This document shows, one piece after another, positions 43,139 through 51,923 of a stretch of DNA of 64,000 nt. Source of the stretch: Paenochrobactrum pullorum (GTDB taxonomy: Bacteria > Pseudomonadota > Alphaproteobacteria > Rhizobiales > Rhizobiaceae); NCBI RefSeq assembly GCF_041929845.1, contig NZ_JBHEEH010000002.1, forward strand, positions 1 through 64,000, written 5' to 3'. Under the pieces are notes generated by a model, which did not search any database, was not told where the DNA came from, and was given only the letters and a program-made list of their open reading frames with translations. The position numbers and the translations under genes were made by a program. Position 1 is the stretch's first letter. The number at the start of each line of letters is the position of its first letter.

Positions 43139-43878
43139 AGTCCGTTCCATTTTTCACCCGGTACGAGGATCAGCGAGAAATACGGACATTGATCGGCATT
43201 GACTTCATCAAGAGGGATAATGCGTTGATTTTGCATCGTGGCGCGTTCCACATAAAGTGCGCGTTCAAGCAAGCCTTCTGCGCGCAAAACATCACGCACT
43301 TTGGCAAGGTTCTTACCCAGTTTCATGATGGCGCAAGCATCCGTATTGCGGATTTTTTCGCGCAATTCATCATAGCTCATGACGCCGGAAAGAATGCTCA
43401 ACACCTGATTGCGATAGCAAAGCGGTGCACCCAGCACGGCAGAGGCACCAAGTACCGAGCACACACCGGGCACGACATGGGTTTCAAAGCGATGCGCCAG
43501 ACGGTCGTGAATATACATGAATGAGCCGAAGAAAAACGGGTCGCCCTCGGCAATCACCGCTACATCCTGACCTGCATCAAGATATTCTGCCAGTTGATCG
43601 GTGATTTCGGTATAAAAATCACTGACGATCTGCTCGTAATTCATATGTTGCGGCAGCTTTTCGGTTGTTACCGGGTAGATCAGCGGCATACGTGTTTGGT
43701 CGGGTGACAAAAATTCTTCGACGATGGTCAGCGCATTACCTTTTTTGCCTTTGGCAGCGTGGTAGGCAACAACCGGCGAGGCTTTGAGCAGGCGCAGGGC
43801 TTTGAGGGTGATGAGCTCCGGATCACCGGGCCCAACACCAAGACCATATAATTTACCCTTTGGCGTTGCGCTCATCAT
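43135..43878 (-). CDS. cobI: precorrin-2 C20-methyltransferase
   Basis: SAM-dependent methylation of precorrin-2 at C20 to precorrin-3A. It is 247 residues with KLYGLGVGPGDPELITLKAL, VAVIAEGDPFFFGSFMYIHD, THVVPGVCSVLGASAVLGAP and ACAIMKLGKNLAKVRDVL. Overlaps both cobH and cobJ by 4 bases, so translation of the set is coupled. Confidence 0.96.
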   Translation of the reverse strand: MMSATPKGKLYGLGVGPGDPELITLKALRLLKASPVVAYHAAKGKKGNALTIVEEFLSPDQTRMPLIYPVTTEKLPQHMNYEQIVSDFYTEITDQLAEYLDAGQDVAVIAEGDPFFFGSFMYIHDRLAHRFETHVVPGVCSVLGASAVLGAPLCYRNQVLSILSGVMSYDELREKIRNTDACAIMKLGKNLAKVRDVLRAEGLLERALYVERATMQNQRIIPLDEVNADQCPYFSLILVPGEKWNGL

Positions 43879-44501
43879 TCCTTCTCCGAAGCCAGCGCAT
43901 TGATGGCGGCTGCGGCCATGGCGCTGCCGCCACGGCGACCACGCACAATCACGAAAGGAACGCCACGGCTGTTGGCCGCCAGTTCATCTTTCGATTCAAC
44001 GGCACCTACAAAACCAACCGGCATACCGATGATGAGCGCAGGCTTTGGTGCGCCTTGGTCGATCATTTCAAGCAGGCGGAAAAGGGCGGTGGGCGCATTG
44101 CCGATAGAAACGACACTGCCTTCCAGATGCGGCAACCATAATTCAAGGGCGGCGGCAGAACGGGTATTGCCAAGTTTTTTGGCCAGTTCCGGCACAGACG
44201 GATCGTTTAATGTGCAAATGACCTGATTATCGGCTGGCAATCTTGCGCGGGTCACACCTTCAGCAACCATGCGGGCATCACAAATAATTGGCGCACCACC
44301 CAGCAATGCATCGCGGCCGGACTTACCCGCACCGCTTGAAAATACCAGATCATCAATGATATCAACCATGCCGGAAGCGTGCGCCACGCGTACGGCCAGT
44401 TTTTCCATGTTTGCAGGAATGTTTGCCAGATTGGCTTCAGAACGAATGATGGCGAAAGAGCGATCGTAAATCGCCTGTCCGTCACGAATATAATCAGACA
44501 T
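43875..44501 (-). CDS. cobH: precorrin-8X methylmutase
   Basis: Moves the C11 methyl to C12, giving hydrogenobyrinic acid. It is 208 residues from ATG 44501, where MSDYIRDGQAIYDRSFAIIR matches the family start; the frame continues upstream to 44555 into cobG and is not used. Catalytic His lies in VRVAHASGMVD; other blocks are PIICDARMVAEGVTRARLP, GNAPTALFRLLEMI and GMPVGFVGAVESKDELA. AGGAA precedes the start. Confidence 0.96.
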   Translation of the reverse strand: MSDYIRDGQAIYDRSFAIIRSEANLANIPANMEKLAVRVAHASGMVDIIDDLVFSSGAGKSGRDALLGGAPIICDARMVAEGVTRARLPADNQVICTLNDPSVPELAKKLGNTRSAAALELWLPHLEGSVVSIGNAPTALFRLLEMIDQGAPKPALIIGMPVGFVGAVESKDELAANSRGVPFVIVRGRRGGSAMAAAAINALASEKE

Positions 44502-45837
44502 TACCGGTTCCTGTAGGTTTGGATATTTGGTGTTGTTGCAGCAATTTGGCTGCATCCTGAATTGTTATATTGCTGGCCAATAGCCTTCCAAAACGCGATC
44601 GTCCAGTTTTGTCTTGCAAAAAGAGGTCATAATGTTGTGGTTTGGTGGCTAAAAGCGTGACCGGCAAGGCACTTAAAGATGCACAAGACTTGGCACAGCC
44701 GGTCAGATGAATAAACGGCATTGTTTGTTGTCCGAGCAGCTGTGCCAATTGTTTGGCATCGCTTTGCGTGTCTGCTAAAGCGGAAGCGCATCCCTTTGAA
44801 CCGGAACAGGCACGGATATTGGCGGCAATATCGTGGCTTTTGGTGGCAAAGCCTGCCTCATGTAATGCTCGTAAAATGGCTGGCGCTTTTTCCGCATCAA
44901 TATTGGGGATCAGAAAACTTTGCCAAGGGGTGAGGCAGAAATAATCAGCACCGGCAGACAGAGCGATGATGCCAAGTTTTTGCAGGTCTTGTGGTGAAAG
45001 CCGTCCTAAAAACGGCATCGCACTGACATAGTATTTCGTTTCATCACGATGTTTGTGTTGGCCGAGTTGGGTAAAAGCTTTTGCCTCTTGGCGCTGCCAG
45101 TGGCTTGATGCAATAATTCCGCTAAATTGTTTTTTTATTTCAGCGATCAATTCTTCATGGCTGATATAGGCAAATAATTGCTTCATCCGGCTGATGTTGA
45201 ATTGTTCAGCCAGCGCCAAGAATTTGTCCAGACAGGCGCAGACAAAAGCAAGAGCATCAGTTTGCCTGATTATATAATCAGACTGAAGCGGCACACAGCC
45301 AAAGCCGAATGCAAAATGTTCGCCGTCCTCACAAGCACTGAGCCAAATATCATTTGGATGGGTAGTGATAGCGCAAGCCTCGCCGCCATCAACTAGCAGT
45401 GAAAATTTAGGCGACAATGCGTGATAGCGCGGCGTTAATTGCAAAATCCGCAACAGTTCATTGGCGAGATCGGTGGTGTCGGTCAATTGGCTGGCATCCA
45501 TGCCAATGGTCGGATTGACCATGACAGTGCGCACATCATCGCCCTCAGGTCGTAATGGGCCTAATCCGCATGCAATTAAAGCTGCAATCAAAGCTTCACG
45601 GTTTTCAGGCTTTACGCCGCGCAATTGTAAATTGGAGCGAATCGTCAGCTCAATAATACCATTGCCGTAAGTCTGGCTGAGCCGTGCGATTTCGTCTGCT
45701 TGCTGGCATGTGATCCGACCAAGTGGCAGCTTGATGCGGCAGATAAACCCATCCAATGCGCGGGTCATGCGGAATAATCCGGGACAGGCGCTGCGACGGT
45801 CAGTAGAAGGAGCAATGTTAAGCAGGTTTGCGGGCAT
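44494..45837 (-). CDS. cobG: precorrin-3B synthase (oxygen-dependent)
   Basis: A nitrite/sulfite-reductase-like iron-sulfur monooxygenase that hydroxylates C20 and forms the ring-A lactone using O2, the mark of the aerobic pathway. It is 447 residues. The 4Fe-4S ligands are visible as RACSGSKGC and LTGCAKSC; ferredoxin-like repeats are LGRITCQQADEIARLSQTYG and the later LGRLSPQDLQKLGIIALSAG. First gene of the minus-strand operon, divergent from cobL with about 73 bases between. Confidence 0.93.
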   Translation of the reverse strand: MPANLLNIAPSTDRRSACPGLFRMTRALDGFICRIKLPLGRITCQQADEIARLSQTYGNGIIELTIRSNLQLRGVKPENREALIAALIACGLGPLRPEGDDVRTVMVNPTIGMDASQLTDTTDLANELLRILQLTPRYHALSPKFSLLVDGGEACAITTHPNDIWLSACEDGEHFAFGFGCVPLQSDYIIRQTDALAFVCACLDKFLALAEQFNISRMKQLFAYISHEELIAEIKKQFSGIIASSHWQRQEAKAFTQLGQHKHRDETKYYVSAMPFLGRLSPQDLQKLGIIALSAGADYFCLTPWQSFLIPNIDAEKAPAILRALHEAGFATKSHDIAANIRACSGSKGCASALADTQSDAKQLAQLLGQQTMPFIHLTGCAKSCASLSALPVTLLATKPQHYDLFLQDKTGRSRFGRLLASNITIQDAAKLLQQHQISKPTGTGNV

Positions 45838-45910
45838 TTTTTTCTTATACGCCTTGATCTTTAATCATGCCACAGTCAAACCAGTCTTGAGAGTAAAAGG
45901 AGCAAAAAAG

Positions 45911-47122
45911 ATGGCACGCTGGCTGACAGTGATCGGGATTGGCGAGGACGGTTTTTCTGGTCTTGGACAGCAAGCACGAAATGCCATTGCTTCGGCAGTG
46001 TTTATTTTTGGGGGCGAACGTCATCTGGCTTTGGTGGCAGGCCATCATCAGGCAGAAGTAAACGCGTGGCCGATACCGTTTTCAAAATCCTATCAGATGA
46101 TTGAGGCAATGCGCAGCAAGCCGGTTGTAGTGCTTGCCAGCGGCGACCCGATGTTTTTCGGCATGGGTGCCAGCCTGATGCGTCATTTCACTCTTGATGA
46201 AGTGGAAATAATTCCTTTCCCGTCTTCTTATTCATTGGCCGCAGCGCGGATGGGCTGGGCATTGCAGGATGTGGAATGTTTAAGCGTACATGGTCGGCCA
46301 CTGGCGATTTTGCAAAAACATATTCATGCCGGAAACAAGCTTTTGGTGCTGAGCGATAGCGGCAAAACACCCTTGGCGGCGGCAAAATTATTGCACGCGC
46401 GCGGATTCGGGAGTAGTCAGGTCAACGTATTGGAGCATTTGGGCGGCGAAAAAGAGCACATTATTCGTGGGCAAGCAGCGTCATGGCAGGCGCAAGATTG
46501 TGCTGATTTGAATATCTTGGCGATTGAATGTATCGCAGATGAACATTCTGTCGTCTTTCCGCTTGGCGCTGGTCTAAGCGATGAGCATTTTATCAATGAC
46601 GGTCAATTGACCAAGCAGGATATTCGCGCCGTCACGCTTGCACGTTTGATGCCGCAGCCGCATCAATTATTGTGGGATGTGGGTGCGGGCTGCGGCTCAA
46701 TCAGTATTGAATGGATGCTGATGCACCCGACTTGCCGTGCTATCGCCCTTGAAGCCAATGCACAAAGACAAGAATTTATCTTAAAAAATGCTGAAAATTT
46801 AGGTGTTCCGGCATTGCAATTGGTGCGTGGTAAAGCGCCGGAAGCACTCACTGGTCTTGAAGCGCCGGATGCAATTTTCATTGGTGGCGGTGTGACGGGC
46901 AGGGATGTTTTGCAAAGCTGTTGGGGTGCGCTGAAGCCTGGAGGGCGCTTGGTGGCCAATGCGGTGACCTTACAAAGCGAGATGGCTTTGCATCAATGGC
47001 GTGCACAATATGGGGGCGAGTTGGTGCGTATTTCGATGGCGCAAGCAGCAGAGCTTGGTTCTTTTGATGTCTGGCGGCAGGCTTTGCCGGTCACAATTTT
47101 GTGTTCGCAAAAACCGAAATGA
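45911..47122 (+). CDS. cobL: precorrin-6Y C5,15-methyltransferase (decarboxylating)
   Basis: Bifunctional enzyme methylating C5 and C15 and decarboxylating ring C. It has a CbiE-like N-terminal half (WLTVIGIGEDGFSGLGQQAR, VVVLASGDPMFFGMGASLMR, PFPSSYSLAAARMGWALQDV) and a CbiT-like C-terminal half (LLWDVGAGCGSISIEWMLMH, PDAIFIGGGVTGRDVLQSCW). The long open frame from 45710 is antisense to cobG; ATG 45911 with GGAG upstream gives 403 residues, the family length. Confidence 0.95.
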   Translation: MARWLTVIGIGEDGFSGLGQQARNAIASAVFIFGGERHLALVAGHHQAEVNAWPIPFSKSYQMIEAMRSKPVVVLASGDPMFFGMGASLMRHFTLDEVEIIPFPSSYSLAAARMGWALQDVECLSVHGRPLAILQKHIHAGNKLLVLSDSGKTPLAAAKLLHARGFGSSQVNVLEHLGGEKEHIIRGQAASWQAQDCADLNILAIECIADEHSVVFPLGAGLSDEHFINDGQLTKQDIRAVTLARLMPQPHQLLWDVGAGCGSISIEWMLMHPTCRAIALEANAQRQEFILKNAENLGVPALQLVRGKAPEALTGLEAPDAIFIGGGVTGRDVLQSCWGALKPGGRLVANAVTLQSEMALHQWRAQYGGELVRISMAQAAELGSFDVWRQALPVTILCSQKPK

Positions 47123-47130
47123 TTTAAATA

Positions 47131-47145
47131 TGACTTGAATTATCA
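47131..47145 (+). promoter_or_regulatory. possible RirA-type iron-responsive (IRO) box
   Basis: TGACTTGAATTATCA fits TGA-N9-TCA, the iron-responsive box bound by RirA in rhizobia, and lies 68 bases before a ferric-siderophore reductase gene. The pattern is short and common in AT-rich DNA, so position is the main support. Confidence 0.4.
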
Positions 47146-47213
47146 TGTTTAAATAGGTAGGTCATGGATGATGCAGTCAATCTGCAGTTGAAACTGGCGG
47201 AAGGGGAAAATCC

Positions 47214-48323
47214 ATGACCATTTTGCAAGCTAATCTTGAAACTGCGGTTCAGGATCCTTCCGTACTCATCGATAAAATTACCAAAATTTTTGAAGAACAT
47301 GCGCAGATCACTATAGATAGTGCGGTTACAAAAATTACGCTGCCTTATGGTTCGGCGGATTTGTCGGCTGAGCCTGAAAAATTTTGCGTCAGTGTAACAT
47401 CTGAAGATGATGCAGGATTGGCTTATATGAAATATGCCATTGCCTATCAGTTGACCGAGACATTGAAAGCGGAAAAATCGGGCGCCAAAATTGTCTGGAG
47501 CGGTGATGGTGGTGCGGGAACTGTATTGGCATTTTTACGTGAAATGCAGGTGGTTTCAAATACTGAAGTAACCCCTTTGATGCGTCGTGTGCGTTTGCGA
47601 GGTGAAAACCTTGAGCGCTTTACCCGCGATGGTTTGCATGTGCGTCTTCTTTTCCCCAAGCATCAAAATGTGAAACCTGAATGGCCGGTGATGGGGGAAA
47701 ATGGCATTCCGGTCTGGCCTGAAGGCGAAAAGGAATTGGTCGGACGTGCCTATACTATCCGTCATATTGATGCGGATGCCGGTATTGTCGATATTGATCT
47801 CGTTTTGCATGAATGTGACGAAGATGGCGATCAGGATGGTGGTTATGGAGCGCGCTGGGCTGTCGAGGCAAAACCGGGTGATATTGTCGGCATGACAGGG
47901 CCAGGTGGCGGCAGTGCGCTTTTGACGGCTGATTGGTATTTGTTGGCCGGTGATGAAACGGCGCTTCCCGCTATTGCGCGCATTTTGGAAAGTCTGCCTG
48001 CTGGCAGTAAAGCCACAGTGCGGATAGAAATTGCTGATAAAGCGGAAGAACAACTCTTAAAAACAAAAGCAGAGCTTGATCTTCGCTGGCTTCATCGTAA
48101 TGCTACCAAAGGTGACAATAAAGAACTACTTTATGATGCTGTGAAAGCCGTTGATTATCCGGATCATGAAGAGAATATTTTTGTCTGGGTGGGCTGCGAA
48201 TTTAGTGCTTTTCGTTCAATCAGAGGCTTTATTCGCAAGGAGAAGAAAATTCCCCACGAGAAACATCTGGTTGTTGCTTATTGGCGCAAAGGCGCCAGTG
48301 GAGATGCCGCAAGACGGGAATAA
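47214..48323 (+). CDS. siderophore-interacting protein with N-terminal DUF2218
   Basis: A 369-residue FAD-dependent ferric-siderophore reductase (ViuB/YqjH class) preceded by a DUF2218 domain. Residues about 1-95 are DUF2218 (ITLPYGSADLSAEPEKFCVS). From about 105 is the FAD-binding SIP domain (VTPLMRRVRLRGENLERFTR, the FAD motif GRAYTIRHID, GPGGGS) and then the C-terminal NAD(P)H-binding SIP part (YLLAGDETALPAIARILESL, FVWVGCEFSAFRSIRGFIRK). It releases iron by reduction in the cytoplasm. Good start: AAGGGG before the ATG. Confidence 0.92.
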   Translation: MTILQANLETAVQDPSVLIDKITKIFEEHAQITIDSAVTKITLPYGSADLSAEPEKFCVSVTSEDDAGLAYMKYAIAYQLTETLKAEKSGAKIVWSGDGGAGTVLAFLREMQVVSNTEVTPLMRRVRLRGENLERFTRDGLHVRLLFPKHQNVKPEWPVMGENGIPVWPEGEKELVGRAYTIRHIDADAGIVDIDLVLHECDEDGDQDGGYGARWAVEAKPGDIVGMTGPGGGSALLTADWYLLAGDETALPAIARILESLPAGSKATVRIEIADKAEEQLLKTKAELDLRWLHRNATKGDNKELLYDAVKAVDYPDHEENIFVWVGCEFSAFRSIRGFIRKEKKIPHEKHLVVAYWRKGASGDAARRE

Positions 48324-48364
48324 TGCAGGCGCCTGAAATATCGGCAGTCTGCCAGTAATTTGGA

Positions 48365-50098
48365 ATGAAGATGCTTCGTCGGTTTATGGACTATTACAAG
48401 CCCTATAAGGGGTTGTTCTTTTTGGATTTCGGCTGCGCGATTTTGGCAGGCCTTCTGGAGCTTGGCTTCCCGATGGCCGTCAAACTATTCGTTGATGATT
48501 TGCTGCCGAGCCAACACTGGGGGCTGATTTTAGTCGCGTCGGCCGCTCTATTAGGGATTTATCTGGTCAATACCGGTTTGATGGCGATTGTGAACTATTG
48601 GGGCCATATGCTTGGTATCAATATTGAAACAGAAATGCGTCGCAAGCTGTTTGACCATATGCAGAAATTATCATTCAGCTTTTATGATAATAATAAAACC
48701 GGCCATCTGATTGCACGGGTAACCAAAGATTTGGAAGAAGTGGGCGAGGTTGCCCATCATGGTCCTGAAGATCTCTTCATTGCCATTATGACATTTATCG
48801 GCGCTTTCATTTTGATGTTCTATGTCAATCCGCAACTGGCGCTGATTACGGCAGCGGTTGTGCCTTTTGTCGTTTGGGTATCAGGCCGTTACGGCAGCCG
48901 CATGACGCAGAACTTCCGTGCTCTTTACCGCCGCGTTGGTGATTTTAACGTACGTGTGGAAGAAAATGTCGGCGGCATGCGTGTGGTGCAGGCTTTTGCC
49001 AATGAAGACCATGAACGTGAACTTTTTGCCCGTGACAACCAGAATTACCGTCAGACCAAGCTGAATGCTTATAAGATCATGGCAGCTTCGACATCGCTGA
49101 CTTATTTGTCGATGCGTTTGACGCAATTGATTGTGATGCTGGCCGGCACTTATTTCGTGCTGCAGGATCAGCTGAGTGCAGGTGGTTTTGTTTCCTTCCT
49201 GCTTTTGGTAACAGTATTTATCCGTCCGGTTGAGAAAATCAGCTCGGTGATTGAATCTTATCCGAAGGGTATTGCAGGCTTCAAACGCTACCTTGAGCTG
49301 CTGGAAACCGAGCCGGATATTGTCGATGCACCTGATGCCGTGGCTGTTGCCGATCTTAAAGGGGATATCAGCTTTGAAAATGTCAGTTTTGGTTATTCAC
49401 CGGAGAAGCTGGTTCTCAACAATATCAGTCTGGACATCAAGGCCGGTGAAACCATAGCTTTTGTCGGCCCTTCGGGTGCCGGTAAGACGACGCTTTGTTC
49501 GCTCTTACCGCGCTTTTATGAAGTGAATGCCGGTGCCATTAAAATTGATGGTATCGATATCCGCAAAATGACATTGGCATCGCTGCGTAGCCAGATCGGT
49601 ATTGTGCAGCAAGATGTCTTTCTCTTTGGTGGTACCATTCGTGAAAACATTGCTTATGGCCGTCTGGATGCCACTTTGGAAGATATTCGTGAAGCAGCGC
49701 GACGTGCACGCCTTGATACGATGATTGAATCCATGCCTGATGGTTATGAAACAATGATCGGGGAGCGTGGCGTTAAATTGTCGGGCGGACAAAAACAACG
49801 TCTGGCTATTGCACGTATGTTCTTGAAAAACCCGCCAATCCTGATTTTGGATGAAGCGACTTCGGCACTTGATACCGAAACGGAACGCGCCATTCAACGC
49901 TCATTGGCAGAACTTTCCGATGGACGTACCTCTCTGGTGATTGCGCACCGTCTGGCAACAATCCGTAATGCTGATCGTATTGTGGTGGTCAATGAACATG
50001 GCATCGCCGAGCAGGGCACCCACAATGATCTGCTCAAAGTAGGCGGTATTTATAAGCGCTTGCATGACGTGCAGTTCGAGCAAGTCGCAGCAGAATAA
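48365..50098 (+). CDS. ABC transporter, fused permease and ATPase
   Basis: A 577-residue half-transporter of the MsbA/LmrA exporter type. Six spans lie in residues 1-320 and an ATPase in 335-577 with Walker A FVGPSGAGKTTLCSLLPRFY, Q-loop IVQQDVFLFGGTIRENI, signature KLSGGQKQRLAIARM, Walker B PILILDEATSALD and H-loop VIAHRL. It works as a homodimer, exporting lipids, drugs or siderophores. It follows the ferric reductase by 41 bases, so a link to siderophore traffic is possible but not shown. Confidence 0.92.
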   Translation: MKMLRRFMDYYKPYKGLFFLDFGCAILAGLLELGFPMAVKLFVDDLLPSQHWGLILVASAALLGIYLVNTGLMAIVNYWGHMLGINIETEMRRKLFDHMQKLSFSFYDNNKTGHLIARVTKDLEEVGEVAHHGPEDLFIAIMTFIGAFILMFYVNPQLALITAAVVPFVVWVSGRYGSRMTQNFRALYRRVGDFNVRVEENVGGMRVVQAFANEDHERELFARDNQNYRQTKLNAYKIMAASTSLTYLSMRLTQLIVMLAGTYFVLQDQLSAGGFVSFLLLVTVFIRPVEKISSVIESYPKGIAGFKRYLELLETEPDIVDAPDAVAVADLKGDISFENVSFGYSPEKLVLNNISLDIKAGETIAFVGPSGAGKTTLCSLLPRFYEVNAGAIKIDGIDIRKMTLASLRSQIGIVQQDVFLFGGTIRENIAYGRLDATLEDIREAARRARLDTMIESMPDGYETMIGERGVKLSGGQKQRLAIARMFLKNPPILILDEATSALDTETERAIQRSLAELSDGRTSLVIAHRLATIRNADRIVVVNEHGIAEQGTHNDLLKVGGIYKRLHDVQFEQVAAE

Positions 50099-50104
50099 AG
50101 ACAA

Positions 50105-50140
50105 ACAAAACGCCGGATTTTTGAAGTCCGGCGTTTTGTT
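50105..50140 (+). terminator. intrinsic terminator
   Basis: CAAAACGCCGGA, loop, TCCGGCGTTTTG with T-run. It ends the siderophore reductase/ABC unit; in reverse it can also serve the omp gene, which converges on it. Confidence 0.9.
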
Positions 50141-50159
50141 ATGGATTGTGCTAATTTGA

Positions 50160-50795
50160 TTAGAAGCTGTAGTTTAAGCCAGCTTTGAGCATGTGGTTAT
50201 GCAGTTTGTTGGACTGTTTCACGCCGTTCACTTCCGACTTTACATTGCTGATGCGCATATAGTCATATTCAGCTTTGACGGAAAGCGGGCCAGAGAGCTT
50301 CTGCTCAACGCCTGCACCCACCAGAACGCCACCTTCCCAGCCCGGACCCTTAGTGGTTGCTTCCTGTTTTTTAAACTTGGTGGTGCCATAACCCAGTGTG
50401 CCATAGATAAGAGTGCTATCCATTGCATAACCGGCTTTGGCTTTGGCTGCGGCATTCCAGGATTGCTGCAAACGACCGCCATTACCGATATTATGTTCAG
50501 CTTCAGCAAAGTTCAGCTCAACTTCACCACCGAAGACGAAATTACCGCTCTGGATGTTTTTACCGGCAACAACACCTGTCAAAATGCCGGAGCGGCTTGA
50601 GAACGGGCTTGGCACTTTGGAAGAAGATGCACCGATCTGTGCACCAACATAGTTGTTGTTCCAGTCCGAGCCGGAGGAAACAGGTGTGTCGTAAGAATAA
50701 TCGTTGTTGTTGAGGTAATCAGCAGCATGACCGGCAGCAGGTGCCGCTACAATTGCTACGCTGAGGCTCATCATCAAAATATGCATTTTACTCAT
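50160..50795 (-). CDS. Omp25/31-type outer-membrane beta-barrel
   Basis: An 8-strand-type barrel of the Brucella Omp25/Omp31 and Bartonella Hbp group (OMP_b-brl). It has a signal peptide MHILMMSLSVAIVAAPAAGH ending in AHAAD, then NNYVGAQIGASSSK, FGGEVELNFAEAE, AGYAMDSTLIYGTLGYG, GGVLVGAGVEQKLSGPLSVK, and the barrel-closing end MLKAGLNYSF with C-terminal Phe. Start ATG 50795 has GGAG 8 bases ahead; earlier Mets are not needed. Surface role and possible haem binding are inferred from the group. Confidence 0.9.
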   Translation of the reverse strand: MSKMHILMMSLSVAIVAAPAAGHAADYLNNNDYSYDTPVSSGSDWNNNYVGAQIGASSSKVPSPFSSRSGILTGVVAGKNIQSGNFVFGGEVELNFAEAEHNIGNGGRLQQSWNAAAKAKAGYAMDSTLIYGTLGYGTTKFKKQEATTKGPGWEGGVLVGAGVEQKLSGPLSVKAEYDYMRISNVKSEVNGVKQSNKLHNHMLKAGLNYSF

Positions 50796-50997
50796 CGGGG
50801 ACTCCATCGCCACCAAACTCAACGCCGTGGCTTTAATACACTTCGCGCCATCCGATTCTGTGATCTTCCGGTGCTGTTGCAGTGAATTTCTCCGATAATT
50901 ATGACTAAATTGCTGAAGAGGTGCCTCAAACAGGCAGCAGAACCGCTTAAATTTACCAGCATGATTAATGAATGGTAACTGTCGCTAAAGCTGTAAA

Positions 50998-51771
50998 TCA
51001 GATCAGTTTCAATCCGCGCATACTGATGTGGCCATTTTTGCCAACGATAATATGATCATGGATCGTGATACCTAAAGGTTTGCCTGCTTCGATCAAAAGC
51101 TTGGTCATTTGTATGTCTGCACTTGATGGGGTCGGGTCGCCTGAGGGATGGTTGTGCACGACAATTATCGCGGTGGATGAAAGCTCCAATGCGCGCCGGA
51201 TTACCTCGCGCGGATAGACAGGCGTGTGATCAACGGTGCCTGTTTGTTGAACTTCATCCGAAATGAGTTGGTTTTTTTTATCCAGAAACAAAATGCGGAA
51301 TTGTTCACGCTCTTCATAGGCCATGGCTGTCATGCAATATTGCACGACTTTGCTCCATGCATCGAGTGCTACGCGGCCGATGATCTCATTACGGTTTTGG
51401 CGTTTGCCGACAGCAGCCACAAGTTTCAAATCAAAGGCCACGGATTTACCGCAGCCGCGCACTTCGCAAAGCAGATGTTCCGGTGCGCCTAAAACCTCAC
51501 CGAGCGAACCGAAGCGCGCAAGCAGCGCTTTTGCAATGGGTTTTGTATCTGCTCGCGGAATGGAGCGGAACAACAGCAATTCCAGTAGTTCATAATCGGC
51601 CATGCTTTCATCGCCGTTTTTTCTAAACTTTTCCCGCACACGATCCCGATGCCCGAAGTAATGGGGAACTTCGGGTTTGACACCTAATGCTGCAAACTTC
51701 GCTGTTTTCTCGGAAAAACCGGGTAATTCATCATTTTCAAGTGTTTTCTTAGTCATACTGCTATGGCTCAC
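50998..51771 (-). CDS. radC: RadC family protein (JAMM)
   Basis: A 257-residue UPF0758 protein. It has a helix-hairpin-helix type N-terminal part (DYELLELLLFRSIPRADTKP, IAKALLARFGSLGEVL) and a JAB1/MPN metalloprotease-like domain with VVHNHPSGDPTPSSADIQMT, the HxH...SxxD zinc site, near the end. The name comes from an old repair phenotype now doubted; its function is unsettled. The last residues overlap no neighbour. Confidence 0.93.
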   Translation of the reverse strand: MSHSSMTKKTLENDELPGFSEKTAKFAALGVKPEVPHYFGHRDRVREKFRKNGDESMADYELLELLLFRSIPRADTKPIAKALLARFGSLGEVLGAPEHLLCEVRGCGKSVAFDLKLVAAVGKRQNRNEIIGRVALDAWSKVVQYCMTAMAYEEREQFRILFLDKKNQLISDEVQQTGTVDHTPVYPREVIRRALELSSTAIIVVHNHPSGDPTPSSADIQMTKLLIEAGKPLGITIHDHIIVGKNGHISMRGLKLI

Positions 51772-51860
51772 CCCCTTGCGCGTAGACAGACAGACTTAAA
51801 CTGACGTATTATTCAATGTAATTAGAACACAATAAATATAAAAATGAAGTCTCAATGAAT

Positions 51861-51898
51861 AAAAACGCCGACCAATCATTATATTGGGCGGCGTTTTA
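51861..51898 (-). terminator. intrinsic terminator of map
   Basis: AAAACGCCG/CGGCGTTTT stem with an A-G mismatch and two more pairs, about 25 bases past the map stop on the minus strand. Confidence 0.8.
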
Positions 51899-51923
51899 TA
51901 TAAATTATATAGCTCAAAGTGCT

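Noticed and set aside
45710..45910. N-terminal extension of cobL
   Set aside because: The frame is open, but it is antisense to cobG and lacks family text. ATG 45911 has a ribosome site and gives the usual length.
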